Source: an uncultured bacterium (GTDB lineage: Bacteria > Bacillota_I > Bacilli_A > RFN20 > CAG-826). From it: a DNA stretch of 64,000 bases. Shown in pieces: positions 28,037 through 37,094 of the stretch. The stretch lies in contig CASDWE010000002.1 in the NCBI GenBank assembly GCA_949284685.1, positions 333,064-397,063 of the forward strand, given 5' to 3'. Position numbers and translations under genes: made by a program. Below the pieces are notes generated by a model. The model made no database searches and was not told the origin of the DNA. It saw only the letters and a list, made by a program, of their open reading frames with translations. Position 1 is the first letter of the stretch. Each line of letters begins with the position of its first letter.

Positions 28037-29008
28037 ATGTTTGAATTTGCAAACTATAAAATTGATAGTAAAGTAATTCTCGCCCCAATGGCGGGATTTA
28101 CTTTTTATTCGTACCGAAAATTTATGCAAATGTTTGGAGTAGGAATATCTTATTCAGAAATGGTTAGTGATCATGGTTTAGTATATGACAATAAACAAAC
28201 TATTGCTTATCTAAAAACAGATAATTTAGAACATCCTTTTGGAATACAATTATTTGGTCATGATTCTAAAACTATAAACGGGGCAATTGATATTATAGTC
28301 AAAGAAAAAGTTGCCTGCGATTTTATTGATATCAATTTAGCGTGTCCAGTTAAAAAAGTAACTAAACAAGGTTCTGGATCTTCTTTATTAAAAGACTTAG
28401 ATTATTTAAAGAAAATGATGAAAGAAATAATTCAGCATTCTCCTTTTCCTATAACCGCCAAAATAAGATTAGGAATCGATGATGAACATTTAAATTTTAA
28501 AGAAGTTATTCAAGTTTTGCAGGATTTAGGTGTTAAAATGATAGCAATTCATGCAAGAACTGCAAAGCAATTATATTCTGGTAAAGCTAGATATGAATTA
28601 TTAAAAGATATAAAAAAAGATATGACGATTCCTCTTATTGTATCAGGTGATATTTATACTTTAGATGACGCTATACATGCTTTAAAAATCACTAACGCCG
28701 ATGGTGTTATGATAGCTCGAGGTGGGGTTGGTAATCCAACGCTTATTAGACAAATAAATCAATATTTTAAAGATGGCACAAGATTAGATGACGCTGATTT
28801 AGATATGCAAAAACAATATTGTTTAACTTTAGCTAAAATGATGTGTGAAGATATGGGTGAAGAAAAAGCTATGCGTATATTTAAAAGCATCGGGCCAAAA
28901 TTTTTCAATGGATTTAAAAATTCTAAAAATATAAGAGTCTCCATAGCAAGTAAAATCAACACCTATAACGAATTAAAATCATTAGTGGATTCTTTTCAAA
29001 TTACATAA
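28037..29008 (+). CDS. dus: tRNA-dihydrouridine synthase (DusB-like)
   Basis: 323 residues. FMN enzyme that reduces uridines in tRNA. TIM-barrel motifs: LAPMAGFTFYSYRKFM, SEMVSDHGLVYDN, IDINLACPVKKVTKQGSGSSLLKD with the catalytic Cys, ITAKIRLGID, IAIHARTAKQLYSGKA and IVSGDIYTLDDA...DGVMIARGGVGNP (two separate parts). It begins two bases after the ftsH stop and precedes lysS, the dusB-lysS order of many Bacillota. Which uridine it reduces cannot be read from sequence. Confidence 0.92.
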   Translation: MFEFANYKIDSKVILAPMAGFTFYSYRKFMQMFGVGISYSEMVSDHGLVYDNKQTIAYLKTDNLEHPFGIQLFGHDSKTINGAIDIIVKEKVACDFIDINLACPVKKVTKQGSGSSLLKDLDYLKKMMKEIIQHSPFPITAKIRLGIDDEHLNFKEVIQVLQDLGVKMIAIHARTAKQLYSGKARYELLKDIKKDMTIPLIVSGDIYTLDDAIHALKITNADGVMIARGGVGNPTLIRQINQYFKDGTRLDDADLDMQKQYCLTLAKMMCEDMGEEKAMRIFKSIGPKFFNGFKNSKNIRVSIASKINTYNELKSLVDSFQIT

Positions 29009-29022
29009 TTAATATTTTTGTA

Positions 29023-29028
29023 TATAAT
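29023..29028 (+). promoter_or_regulatory. lysS -10 box
   Basis: TATAAT in the context TTTTTGTATATAATAT, 19 bases before the ATG at 29048, with GCGAGGA as Shine-Dalgarno between. Suggests lysS has its own promoter besides read-through from ftsH. Confidence 0.45.
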
Positions 29029-29047
29029 ATTAAGCGAGGATTTTTTT

Positions 29048-30547
29048 ATGGCAGTAGAAGAAAAAGAATTATTAAACGACCAACAACTAGCACGACGTGC
29101 AAAATTAGACAAATATAAAGAAATGAATGTAGATCCTTTTGGTCATTCATATAAAGTCACACATTCTTTTCAGCAAATCAGACAATTATGTAACAAAAAA
29201 ACTCCAAATAGTATTCAAAAAATGAATTTAACTGTTTCTGTTGCAGGTAGAATCATGGCAATTAGAAAAATGGGGAAAGCTTCATTTTTTAATTTACAAG
29301 ATAAAAGTGGAAGAATGCAGTTTTATATTGGAATAAATGATGTTGGTGTTAAAAATTATGAACTATTTAAAATGGAAGATATTGGTGATATTGTCGGCGT
29401 TAAAGGTGTTGTCATGACAACTAGAACAGGAGAATTAACTGTTAAAGTTTTAAAATTGACACATCTTTGTAAATCTTTAAATCCCTTACCAGAAAAATTT
29501 CATGGATTAACAGATGTAGAAGAACGCTACCGCCATCGATATGTTGATTTGATTATGAATGAAGAAGCAAAACGTGTTGCTTTTTTAAGACCAAAAATTA
29601 TCAGAAGTATTCAAGAATATCTTGATAATCAAGGATATGTAGAAGTTGAAACAAGTGTTTTATCACCAATTTTAGGTGGCGCTAATGCAAGGCCATTTAT
29701 CACACATCATAATGCCTTAGATAAAGATTTTTATTTAAGAATAGCAACTGAATTACCATTAAAAAAATTATTAGTAGGTGGTATGGAAAGAGTTTATGAA
29801 ATAGGGAGATTATTTAGAAACGAAGGAATGGACACAACCCACAATCCCGAATTTACTACCATTGAACTATATCAAGCATATGGAGATTTAAAATCTATGC
29901 GGCATATTGCTGAAAAAATGATTAGATTTGTTGCTAAAAAAGTTTTAGGCACTACTAAGGTCCAATATCAAGATAAAGTACTTGATTTTTCTAAACCATT
30001 TAGATGGATTTCAATGGTTGATTTAATTAAAGAAAAAGTAGGTATAGATTTTTCTAAAGAAATGAGTTATGAACAAGCTAAGTTATTAGCAGATCAACAC
30101 CATATTCAATTAGATAAATTTAAAAATTCTTATGGCTATATTGTTAATGAATTTTTTGAACAATTATGTCAAGATGATTTGATTCAACCAACGTTTGTAT
30201 ATTCATATCCAATTGAAGTTTCTCCTTTAACAAAAAAGGGCAAAGATCCAAGATTTACAGAAAGATTTGAATTATTTATAAATGGTAAAGAATTAGCTAA
30301 TGCATATACTGAATTAAATGATCCAATAGATCAAAAAGAAAGATTTGTTGCTCAATTAAAAGCAAAAGAACTTGGCGATGATGAAGCTAACGAAATGGAT
30401 TATGATTTCTTAAATGCACTTGATTATGGTATGCCTCCAACTGGAGGAATGGGAATGGGAATTGATCGTTTAGTTATGCTTTTAACTAATCAATCTTCGA
30501 TTCGTGAAGTTATTTTATTTCCGACAATGCGCGATAGCAAAAAATAA
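29048..30547 (+). CDS. lysS: lysyl-tRNA synthetase, class II
   Basis: 499 residues from the ATG at 29048 (MAVEEKELLNDQQL), which has GCGAGGA upstream; the longer in-frame extension runs through the promoter. N-terminal OB fold (about 60-165) binds the anticodon; the class II core has motif 2 RNEGMDTTHNPEFTTIELYQAY and motif 3 GGMGMGIDRLVMLL. Attaches Lys to tRNA-Lys. No T-box leader is seen. The end is followed by a probable hairpin terminator. Confidence 0.97.
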   Translation: MAVEEKELLNDQQLARRAKLDKYKEMNVDPFGHSYKVTHSFQQIRQLCNKKTPNSIQKMNLTVSVAGRIMAIRKMGKASFFNLQDKSGRMQFYIGINDVGVKNYELFKMEDIGDIVGVKGVVMTTRTGELTVKVLKLTHLCKSLNPLPEKFHGLTDVEERYRHRYVDLIMNEEAKRVAFLRPKIIRSIQEYLDNQGYVEVETSVLSPILGGANARPFITHHNALDKDFYLRIATELPLKKLLVGGMERVYEIGRLFRNEGMDTTHNPEFTTIELYQAYGDLKSMRHIAEKMIRFVAKKVLGTTKVQYQDKVLDFSKPFRWISMVDLIKEKVGIDFSKEMSYEQAKLLADQHHIQLDKFKNSYGYIVNEFFEQLCQDDLIQPTFVYSYPIEVSPLTKKGKDPRFTERFELFINGKELANAYTELNDPIDQKERFVAQLKAKELGDDEANEMDYDFLNALDYGMPPTGGMGMGIDRLVMLLTNQSSIREVILFPTMRDSKK

Positions 30548-30580
30548 AAAAATTAGAAAATTCATTTTTTAAACACTATT

Positions 30581-30623
30581 AGTAAGTAGAGGATGATATA
30601 AAATTCTTTACTAACTTTTCACT
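30581..30623 (+). terminator. possible terminator after lysS
   Basis: TTAGTAA and TTACTAA form a seven-base-pair stem with further pairing (AGA/TCT) inside, followed by CTTTTCACTTTT. The T-run is interrupted, so the call is tentative; the region also contains the -35 box of the next promoter. Confidence 0.4.
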
Positions 30624-30635
30624 TTTATGTATAAT
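30607..30635 (+). promoter_or_regulatory. promoter of rpsF-ssb-rpsR
   Basis: TTTACT (30607-30612), 17 bases, TATAAT (30630-30635) in TTATGTATAATAC. Start expected near 30642, giving a 66-base leader. Confidence 0.65.
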
Positions 30636-30658
30636 ACATAACGCTAAAAGCAAATTTA

Positions 30659-30700
30659 CTCTCTGCTATTTTAAAAAATAGCCAGAAGTCCAAAGGGAGG
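30659..30700 (+). promoter_or_regulatory. rpsF leader structure that can mask the ribosome-binding site
   Basis: CTCTC (30659-30663) can pair with GGGAG (30695-30699), part of the rpsF Shine-Dalgarno GGGAGG. Inside lies a perfect hairpin GCTATTTT-aa-AAAATAGC (30665-30682). A leader bound by the S6:S18 complex is known upstream of rpsF in many bacteria and controls this operon. I do not see the conserved CCG box of that motif with certainty, so identity with the S6:S18 leader is inference. Confidence 0.4.
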
Positions 30701-30707
30701 TGTACAA

Positions 30708-30998
30708 ATGAAAAACTATGAAATCATGTACATTTTAAGAGCAGATTTAGACGAAGCTCAAAGAAAAGAAGCACTTGATAAAGTCAACGCCATTCTTACT
30801 GATAATGGTGCTGAAATTAAAAGTGTTGACGAATCTTTAGGCTTGCGTGACCTTGCTTATCCTATCAAGGATGAAGTTAAAGGTTATTATGTTGTCTTAA
30901 AAGTTAGTGCAGATAACAAAGCGACTAGCGAATTTAATCGTTTGGTTAAAATCAATCGCAATGTATTACGTCATATCATTCTCGTCGATGAACAATAA
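30708..30998 (+). CDS. rpsF: 30S ribosomal protein S6
   Basis: 96 residues, the normal length. Begins MKNYEIMYILRADLDEAQR and contains LGLRDLAYPIKDEVKGYYV, typical S6 sequences. Binds the central 16S domain together with S18. Preceded by AAAGGGAGGTGTACAA. First gene of rpsF-ssb-rpsR, a conserved operon that places a replication protein between two ribosomal protein genes. Confidence 0.98.
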   Translation: MKNYEIMYILRADLDEAQRKEALDKVNAILTDNGAEIKSVDESLGLRDLAYPIKDEVKGYYVVLKVSADNKATSEFNRLVKINRNVLRHIILVDEQ

Positions 30999-31015
30999 TT
31001 TAAAGGAGAGAAAAA

Positions 31016-31447
31016 ATGATTAATCGTGTTGTTTTAGTCGGACGTTTAACTCGTGATCCTGAATTAAGAAAAACCAATAGCGGATCATCAGTTACATCAT
31101 TTACAGTCGCTGTTGACAATTGGGGTAAAGATGCAAACGGAAATAAAACTGCTTCTTTTATTCCTTGCACAGTATTCAATCAATCAGCAGAAAACGTTTC
31201 AAAATATGCTAGAAAAGGTATGCTAGTTGGTGTGGAAGGACGTTTATCACAAAGAACTTATGAAAGAAAAGATGGCAGTAAAGGTTCTGCTATCGAAATA
31301 ATTTGTGACAGCGTTCAATTTCTCGAACCAAAAGGTGCACAAAACAATACCGAGACAAACGATTCGTTAGATTTATCACAAGATTTACCTGATGAATCAA
31401 AAAATCTGGATGCAATTGACGTACCAGATGATGACTTACCATTTTAG
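31016..31447 (+). CDS. ssb: single-stranded DNA-binding protein
   Basis: 143 residues. OB fold with MINRVVLVGRLTRDPELR and SFTVAVDNWG, KGMLVGVEGRLSQRTYE; then a flexible linker rich in Asn, Asp and Ser, and the acidic tip DDDLPF that binds partner proteins. Coats single-stranded DNA in replication and repair. Shine-Dalgarno AAAGGAGAG precedes the ATG. Located between rpsF and rpsR, as usual in Bacillota. Confidence 0.97.
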   Translation: MINRVVLVGRLTRDPELRKTNSGSSVTSFTVAVDNWGKDANGNKTASFIPCTVFNQSAENVSKYARKGMLVGVEGRLSQRTYERKDGSKGSAIEIICDSVQFLEPKGAQNNTETNDSLDLSQDLPDESKNLDAIDVPDDDLPF

Positions 31448-31463
31448 AAAGGAAGATATTTAG

Positions 31464-31691
31464 ATGGCTTTTAGAAAAGTTAGACCACATAAAAAGTTTT
31501 GTTATTTTAAGAAAAACAACATTAAACATATCGATTACAAAGATGTAGAGATGTTAAAAATGTTTATTTCACCAAATGGCAAAATTTCTCCAAGACGTAC
31601 TACAGGAACTTGTGCACGTCATCAAAGAGAATTAGCAAGAGCAATTAAAAATGCTCGTTATATGGCTTTATTACCATATATTGCAGATTAA
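31464..31691 (+). CDS. rpsR: 30S ribosomal protein S18
   Basis: 75 residues. Family segments [37 protein letters not shown] and [13 protein letters not shown] are complete. Partner of S6 on the ribosome platform. The N-terminus has two Cys/His-type positions only in part (FCYFKKNN), so the zinc-binding form is not evident. An AGAAAGGAAG site precedes the ATG; a strong terminator follows. Confidence 0.97.
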   Translation: MAFRKVRPHKKFCYFKKNNIKHIDYKDVEMLKMFISPNGKISPRRTTGTCARHQRELARAIKNARYMALLPYIAD

Positions 31692-31718
31692 AATTAATAA
31701 ACTCTTTTGAAAAATATT

Positions 31719-31744
31719 TAGCATGGATAAAACCATGCTTTTTT
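31719..31744 (+). terminator. intrinsic terminator of the rpsF operon
   Basis: AGCATGG-ataaaa-CCATGCT followed by six T; seven-base-pair stem. Ends the rpsF-ssb-rpsR transcript. Confidence 0.85.
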
Positions 31745-31848
31745 ACTATATTTTTTTAAAAACAATGCAAATCACTGGTATTTTTATAAAAATAAACTAG
31801 TTTGTTTTATCAAGTTTGGTGTATAAAAATACAAATGTTAAATCAAAA

Positions 31849-31885
31849 AATAAGTATTTATTATACTTATTATTTACATTATAAT
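31849..31885 (+). promoter_or_regulatory. gdpP promoter with inverted repeat at the -35 region
   Basis: TATAAT (31880-31885) ends ten bases before the gdpP ATG; no Shine-Dalgarno. The perfect inverted repeat AATAAGTAT-ttatt-ATACTTATT (31849-31871) covers the expected -35 position (TTTATT, 31857-31862). It is placed as an operator would be, but the regulator is unknown. Confidence 0.5.
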
Positions 31886-31895
31886 ATTTAATGAT

Positions 31896-33932
31896 ATGGG
31901 AAAATTTTTACAAAGATTAAGAACAGCAGCTTTTATTATCATACTGATTGAATTATTACTAATAATTTTATTTTGTATTTTTTATTTTTTTGATTTTTTT
32001 GAATTTAAAACAATTGTCGATCCTATTTATGTTCTCTTTGGTTCTTTAATATTAATCTTTCTTGATTGCTTGTTCATATGGATTGCAATTATTAAAGTTT
32101 CATCATTAAGAAGAAAAACTGATTTGAAAGCATCTGAAGTTTTAGGAAGCGATATCCAAGCTGCATATAATTTTGCAATGCTAGGTCTTGCTGTCGTCGA
32201 TGATGATGGTATAGTAATTTGGACCAACGATTTATTTAAAGAAAGAAACATAAGCATTATTGACATGCATATTTATGATTGGAAATCGGAATTAAGAAAT
32301 TTAATGGATTCACCAGATGAAAAAATGACGGTGAAAATAAATGACGCTAATAGGCAATACGAAGTTAAATATTTAAGTGAAGCCGGTCTTTTTATTTTTA
32401 AAGACGTGACTGATTTTGAAAACATATTACAATATTCAAAAGAACAAGCGCCAGTTGTTGGATTGTTAGCTATTGATAACTATTCTGATGTTGTGGGCAC
32501 AGAAGAAGATTTTAATGATTCTATCTCTAAAGTTAAAAATGTTATTTTCCAATACGCTCGCGACATGGGCATTTTATTAAGAAGATATCGTAACGATACA
32601 TATTTTATTCTTACTAACTACCAAACTCTTGAAAACATGAAAAATAATAATTTTTCATTAGTCAACAAAGTTAGAGAATTAGGTAAAGGAGAAGATGTTC
32701 CACTGACATTATCTATTGGTATTGCTCATGATTTTCCTGATGTTGTTAAATTAGCGGACTTAGCAGAAGAGGCGTTATCTATCGCCATGTCTAGAGGTGG
32801 TGATCAAGTTGTAATTTCCAAATATGGTTCTGACATGGAATTTATTGGTGGAAAAACAGAAGCGCAAGAAAAAAGAAATCGTGTTAAGGTTCGTGTTTTA
32901 GCAGACTCTTTGATTAGTTTAATAAAAGCATCAAGCAATGTCTTAATTATGGGCCACACTAAGGCGGATATGGATGCTCTAGGTGCTTGTTTAGGTATTA
33001 AAGCAATATGCGATAGAATTGAAAAACAATCTAAAATTGTATTTGATTTAAAAGAAACAGAGTATAAAACAAGGGCAGCTATTACTTCAAGTTTTTCTCG
33101 CGATGAATTGGATAAAATTATGACAACTCCTAAGGATGCCGAATCTAAAATGACACACAATACATTGTTGGTGGTAGTTGATGTTCACATTCCAAAAATG
33201 GTTATGGCACCAAATTTGTTAGACAAAGCAACAAAAATTGTTGTTATTGACCATCATCGTCGTGCAGAAGATTATATTGAATCCCCAGTTTTTAACCACA
33301 TTGATCCTTCTGCTAGTTCTGCATCTGAATTAATAACTGAATTTATTCATTTTGCATCTATTAATCCTCGTATTGAGGTGCCACCTATATATGCAACAAT
33401 TATGCTGTCTGGAATATTTTTAGATTCTAGTTACTTTAAATCTAAAAATGTTGGTATTAGAACTTTTGAAGCTTGTACATTTTTAAAGGAATTTGGTGCT
33501 GACAATGCAATGGCGGATGAACTATTAAAAGATGATTATGAAGAACACATGATAGTTAATAAAATTATTTCTAATGTTTCTACACCATCTCCTGGAGTTG
33601 TTTATGCAATTGCACCGACTGAACAAATGTTTGATGATGCAACTTTAGCAAAAGCCGCCAATGCTTTATTAGGTGTCAAAGCAATTAACGCTTCATTTGT
33701 TATAGGAAAAACGTCTAATAAAACTATTAAGATGTCTTGTAGAAGCGATGGAACAATTAATGTTCAAATATTAGCAGAAAAGATGGGTGGTGGAGGACAT
33801 TTTAGCGCTGCTGCTGTTGTATTCAATAGCCAAGACTTTATTAGTGTAGAAGAAACATTAAAAAATGTTTTAGCTAATTATTTGACGAGTGCCAGAAATG
33901 ATAAACCACAAGATATTGATAAGGAGGAATAA
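31896..33932 (+). CDS. gdpP: GdpP-type cyclic-di-AMP phosphodiesterase
   Basis: 678 residues. Hydrolyses c-di-AMP, which controls potassium and osmotic balance. Parts: two membrane segments (about 10-32 and 40-64), a PAS-like domain (about 85-150), a degenerate GGDEF domain (about 175-310), and the DHH/DHHA1 phosphodiesterase with GHTKADMDALGAC, VIDHHRRAED and the C-terminal GGGGHFSAAA. Same layout as B. subtilis GdpP/YybT. It precedes rplI and dnaB, the standard order. The upstream promoter predicts a nearly leaderless mRNA. Confidence 0.96.
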   Translation: MGKFLQRLRTAAFIIILIELLLIILFCIFYFFDFFEFKTIVDPIYVLFGSLILIFLDCLFIWIAIIKVSSLRRKTDLKASEVLGSDIQAAYNFAMLGLAVVDDDGIVIWTNDLFKERNISIIDMHIYDWKSELRNLMDSPDEKMTVKINDANRQYEVKYLSEAGLFIFKDVTDFENILQYSKEQAPVVGLLAIDNYSDVVGTEEDFNDSISKVKNVIFQYARDMGILLRRYRNDTYFILTNYQTLENMKNNNFSLVNKVRELGKGEDVPLTLSIGIAHDFPDVVKLADLAEEALSIAMSRGGDQVVISKYGSDMEFIGGKTEAQEKRNRVKVRVLADSLISLIKASSNVLIMGHTKADMDALGACLGIKAICDRIEKQSKIVFDLKETEYKTRAAITSSFSRDELDKIMTTPKDAESKMTHNTLLVVVDVHIPKMVMAPNLLDKATKIVVIDHHRRAEDYIESPVFNHIDPSASSASELITEFIHFASINPRIEVPPIYATIMLSGIFLDSSYFKSKNVGIRTFEACTFLKEFGADNAMADELLKDDYEEHMIVNKIISNVSTPSPGVVYAIAPTEQMFDDATLAKAANALLGVKAINASFVIGKTSNKTIKMSCRSDGTINVQILAEKMGGGGHFSAAAVVFNSQDFISVEETLKNVLANYLTSARNDKPQDIDKEE

Positions 33933-33936
33933 TGCA

Positions 33937-34383
33937 ATGAAAGTTATTTTATTGACCGATGTTAAAAAAGTAGGAAAAAAAGATCAAGTTGTTGATGTGT
34001 CAATTGGATATGCAAATAATTTTTTATTTCCTCACAAATTTGCAGTTCCTTATACCGATAAAAGTGTAGAAATCCTACACCAACAAGAACAAGACAGAAT
34101 AAATAAAGAAAAACAATTAAAAGAAGAAGCAATTAAACTTAAAGAGGTTTTAAAAAACATTACTTTAGAATTTAAAGCTAAAGTGGGGAAAGACGGCAAA
34201 ATGTTTGGAACAATTTCTTTAAAGCAAGTTGTCGAACAACTAAAAGAAAAATATGATATTGAAATCGATAAGAGAAAATTTGTAAATAAAACGCCAATCG
34301 ATAGTTTAGGTGTGGTCATCCTACAAAACGAATTATATAAATCAGTCATCGCTGATATTCGGGTTCATGTTAGTGAGGAATAA
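33937..34383 (+). CDS. rplI: 50S ribosomal protein L9
   Basis: 148 residues from the ATG at 33937 (MKVILLTDVKKVGKKDQVV), five bases after the gdpP stop with AAGGAGGAATAATGCA upstream. The N-terminal domain ends with GYANNFLFPHKFA; a long linker helix rich in Lys and Glu follows, then the C-terminal domain with GKMFGTISLKQVVEQL. Binds 23S rRNA and helps keep reading frame. Frame extensions upstream would overlap gdpP and are not needed. Confidence 0.97.
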   Translation: MKVILLTDVKKVGKKDQVVDVSIGYANNFLFPHKFAVPYTDKSVEILHQQEQDRINKEKQLKEEAIKLKEVLKNITLEFKAKVGKDGKMFGTISLKQVVEQLKEKYDIEIDKRKFVNKTPIDSLGVVILQNELYKSVIADIRVHVSEE

Positions 34384-34387
34384 TGCT

Positions 34388-35872
34388 ATGCCAAAACGGG
34401 TTGTTAAAAATGATTTGCCATTTAATGAGACTGCAGAAAAAGCAGTTTTAGGAATTGCTTTATTAAATAGAGAGTCCCTTTCAGTTATTTTATCATCTGT
34501 TCAAGAAGAGGATTTTTATTTGTATAAACACCAAATGATTTTTCGTGCCATATACAATTTATATGAGCAAAAAACTACGCCGGATATTTTAACGACAACA
34601 AATGAATTAAATAACATGAAATTAATTGATGATGTTGGTGGCGTTGATTATTTGCAAGAAATTACTGAAGATGTCATTTCTTTTGCAAATCTTCAGTTTT
34701 ATATCAATATTTTGATTGATCAATCAGTTTTAAGAAAGATGTTACAAACCATTCGTTTTATTGATAACACTTATAAAACAGAGAAGATTGAAAACATTAA
34801 TGATTTTATTTTGAATAGTGAAATGCTTTTTAAAGAATCAATTGCAAGAAGACATATTTCATCATTTATAGATTTAAAAACCGCCACATCTACAATTGAA
34901 TCGCAATTAAATATGCAAAAAGAATTGCCTCCTAGTGATGTTATAGGATTATCGACAGGTTATCCTGGAATAGACCACTACACGCAAGGATTCCAAAGAG
35001 GTGAAGTTACTATTGTCGCGGCACGTCCAAGCGTTGGCAAGACCGCACTTTGTTTAAATTTTGCCTATCAAGTTGCCAGTAAAGAAAAAGTACCTGTGGC
35101 TATTTTTTCATCGGAAATGAATGTTGAATCTTTAACAAGAAGATTTATCGCTATGGTTTCACAAGTATCGTTAACATCAATTACAACAGGGCATTTTAAA
35201 AGTAGCGAAAGAGTTAGAGTCAATAACGCTATTAGAGAACTTTCTACTTTAAAAATATTTATTGATGAAACTAGTAATATTAAAATAATGGACTTGTTAG
35301 CAAAAACAAGAAAATTGCAAAACGAAGAACCAAATTTAGGTCTTGTAGTTATTGATTATCTTGGTTTGATTAGAAGTCAAGGCAAAAGCAATAACGAATC
35401 ACGAACCGAAGAAGTAAGAAAAATATCTTCAGAAATAAAATCGATGGCAAAAGATTTAAAAATACCAGTTGTTGTCGTTTCTCAACTTTCTCGTAGTGTA
35501 GAAAAACGTGATGTTAAAAGACCAATGCTCTCTGATTTAAGAGATTCTGGTGATATTGAACAAGACGCGGATGTTGTAATGCTTTTGTATCGTCCTGATT
35601 ATTATAAAGACCAAAAGAAAGCAACTGACACTAACAAAAAATTAAATCAAATGTCTGATGCTGATCGACTTGCAGCTGCAAACGAGATGAAAGAAAAAGA
35701 ATTAGCGGAGTCATTGCCACTTGATGTCAGCGATGTTGAAGTTAACATAGCTAAAAACAGAAATGGTGCGACTGGTAAGGCTTATTTACACTTTTATAAA
35801 TCATTTGGTTCTTTTAATACACCATCAAAAGAATATCTTGAAGCAAAGAAAAGAATAGAAGAAGAAGATTAA
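34388..35872 (+). CDS. dnaB: replicative DNA helicase DnaB/DnaC
   Basis: 494 residues from the ATG at 34388 (MPKRVVKNDLPFNETAEKAVLG) after GAGGAATAATGCT. N-terminal helical domain, linker, then the RecA-like core with Walker A AARPSVGKTALCLNFA, FSSEMNVESLTRR, Walker B LVVIDYLGLIR, VVSQLSRSVEKR and DLRDSGDIEQDADVV. Unwinds DNA at the fork as a hexamer. There is an Ala/Glu/Lys-rich stretch near residue 430 (DRLAAANEMKEKELAES) longer than usual. No intein seen. Four bases after rplI. Confidence 0.97.
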   Translation: MPKRVVKNDLPFNETAEKAVLGIALLNRESLSVILSSVQEEDFYLYKHQMIFRAIYNLYEQKTTPDILTTTNELNNMKLIDDVGGVDYLQEITEDVISFANLQFYINILIDQSVLRKMLQTIRFIDNTYKTEKIENINDFILNSEMLFKESIARRHISSFIDLKTATSTIESQLNMQKELPPSDVIGLSTGYPGIDHYTQGFQRGEVTIVAARPSVGKTALCLNFAYQVASKEKVPVAIFSSEMNVESLTRRFIAMVSQVSLTSITTGHFKSSERVRVNNAIRELSTLKIFIDETSNIKIMDLLAKTRKLQNEEPNLGLVVIDYLGLIRSQGKSNNESRTEEVRKISSEIKSMAKDLKIPVVVVSQLSRSVEKRDVKRPMLSDLRDSGDIEQDADVVMLLYRPDYYKDQKKATDTNKKLNQMSDADRLAAANEMKEKELAESLPLDVSDVEVNIAKNRNGATGKAYLHFYKSFGSFNTPSKEYLEAKKRIEEED

Positions 35873-36622
35873 ATGTATTTTAATATAATTGCAAGTGGTT
35901 CAAAAGGAAACGCTACTTTGATTGCAAATAAAAACGATTTATTACTTATTGATATGGGCGTATCTTTGACTTGTTTAAAACATGGTCTAGAAAACATTAA
36001 TAAAACACTTGATGATATTGACGGATGTTTAATAACACACGATCATAGCGACCATATAGCGGGTGTTCGTTATTTAAAAAATACTAAAACATATGCCTTG
36101 AAAAATACTTTAAGTGGAAATTATAACGTTATTGAACCATACGTTTCTTTTTATATTAAATCTTTCAAAATCACACCTGTTTTAACATCCCATGACGCTA
36201 TTAATCCATGTGGGTTTGTAATTGAAGATGGCGATGAAAAATTAGTGTATATAACAGATACTGGCTACATAAGTGACAAAACAATTGAATATGCATTTAA
36301 TCCAACTTATTTAATAATTGAATCAAATCATGATTTATCAATGTTGATGAATAGTAATAGAAGTGCAGAATTAAAACGCAGAATTAGAAGTGATGTTGGA
36401 CATCTTTCAAATGAAGACAGCGCTTTTTATTGTTTAGACATTATTTCAAATAATACTAAGCAAATCGTTTTAGCACACCTAAGTCAAGAATGTAATACAC
36501 CATTTTTAGCTAAAACAGCGTATGAAAGAGTGTTTGATTATGCACACAAAGATATTAGCAAATATGAAATAAAGATTGCTCGTCAAGATGAAAATCTAAT
36601 AGGTGGGCGATATGAGAATTAA
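35873..36622 (+). CDS. walJ: metallo-beta-lactamase fold protein, WalJ/YycJ-like
   Basis: 249 residues. Metal-binding motif ITHDHSDHIAGV (HxHxDH) at about residue 55, further ligands in VLTSHDA, YITDTGY and VLAHLSQECNTP. Opening FNIIASGSKGNATLI is characteristic of YycJ/WalJ, an exonuclease-like protein linked to coordination of cell wall and replication in Bacillota. It starts immediately after the dnaB stop (TAAATG). The walRK genes themselves are not next to it here. Confidence 0.88.
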   Translation: MYFNIIASGSKGNATLIANKNDLLLIDMGVSLTCLKHGLENINKTLDDIDGCLITHDHSDHIAGVRYLKNTKTYALKNTLSGNYNVIEPYVSFYIKSFKITPVLTSHDAINPCGFVIEDGDEKLVYITDTGYISDKTIEYAFNPTYLIIESNHDLSMLMNSNRSAELKRRIRSDVGHLSNEDSAFYCLDIISNNTKQIVLAHLSQECNTPFLAKTAYERVFDYAHKDISKYEIKIARQDENLIGGRYEN

Positions 36623-37094
36623 TATAATATGTGTTGGCAAAATTAAGGATAAAAATTTATCAAATATAATTGATGAATTTATAAAACGTCTTTCAAATTA
36701 TTGCCAAATTAGTATTAAAGAAGTAGAAGATGAATCATTAAATGATAATAAAGCTAATATAAACCTTATTAATAAAGTTAAAGAAATAGAAGGAATAAAA
36801 TTATTAAAATTATTACCAGAAAAAGCGTATGTGATTATTTTAGATTTGGTAAAAAATCAACCAACAAGTATCGAATTTGCGGACTTTTTGAAAAAAACTA
36901 TCGATAAATTTTCAAATAATATCTATTTTGTAATAGGTGGAAGTTATGGATTAAGTGATGCGATAAAAAGGCGTGCTGATAAAGCAATTGGATTATCTAA
37001 TTTAACTTTTACTCATCAATTTACAAGATTAATATTATTGGAACAAATTTATCGTTCATTTAAAATTAATAATAATGAGGTATATCATAAATGA
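36612..37094 (+). CDS. rlmH: 23S rRNA (pseudouridine1915-N3)-methyltransferase RlmH
   Basis: 160 residues from the ATG at 36612 (MRINIICVGKIKDK), with AGGTGGG upstream and a start matching the family. SPOUT knot motifs: YVIILDLVKNQPTS, FVIGGSYGLSDAIKRRAD and LTFTHQFTRLILLEQIYRSFKI. Methylates pseudouridine 1915 of helix 69. Overlaps walJ by 11 bases. The final residues VYHK end at TGA, which shows that UGA is a stop codon here. Confidence 0.96.
   Translation: MRINIICVGKIKDKNLSNIIDEFIKRLSNYCQISIKEVEDESLNDNKANINLINKVKEIEGIKLLKLLPEKAYVIILDLVKNQPTSIEFADFLKKTIDKFSNNIYFVIGGSYGLSDAIKRRADKAIGLSNLTFTHQFTRLILLEQIYRSFKINNNEVYHK

Noticed and set aside
29000-29047. T-box leader for lysS
   Set aside because: The gap is about 40 bases and holds a promoter and Shine-Dalgarno only; there is no room for a T-box.
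36603-37094. Genetic code with UGA as Trp
   Set aside because: rlmH and the UDP-GlcNAc 2-epimerase gene end properly at TGA at the family length, and Trp is encoded by TGG throughout.
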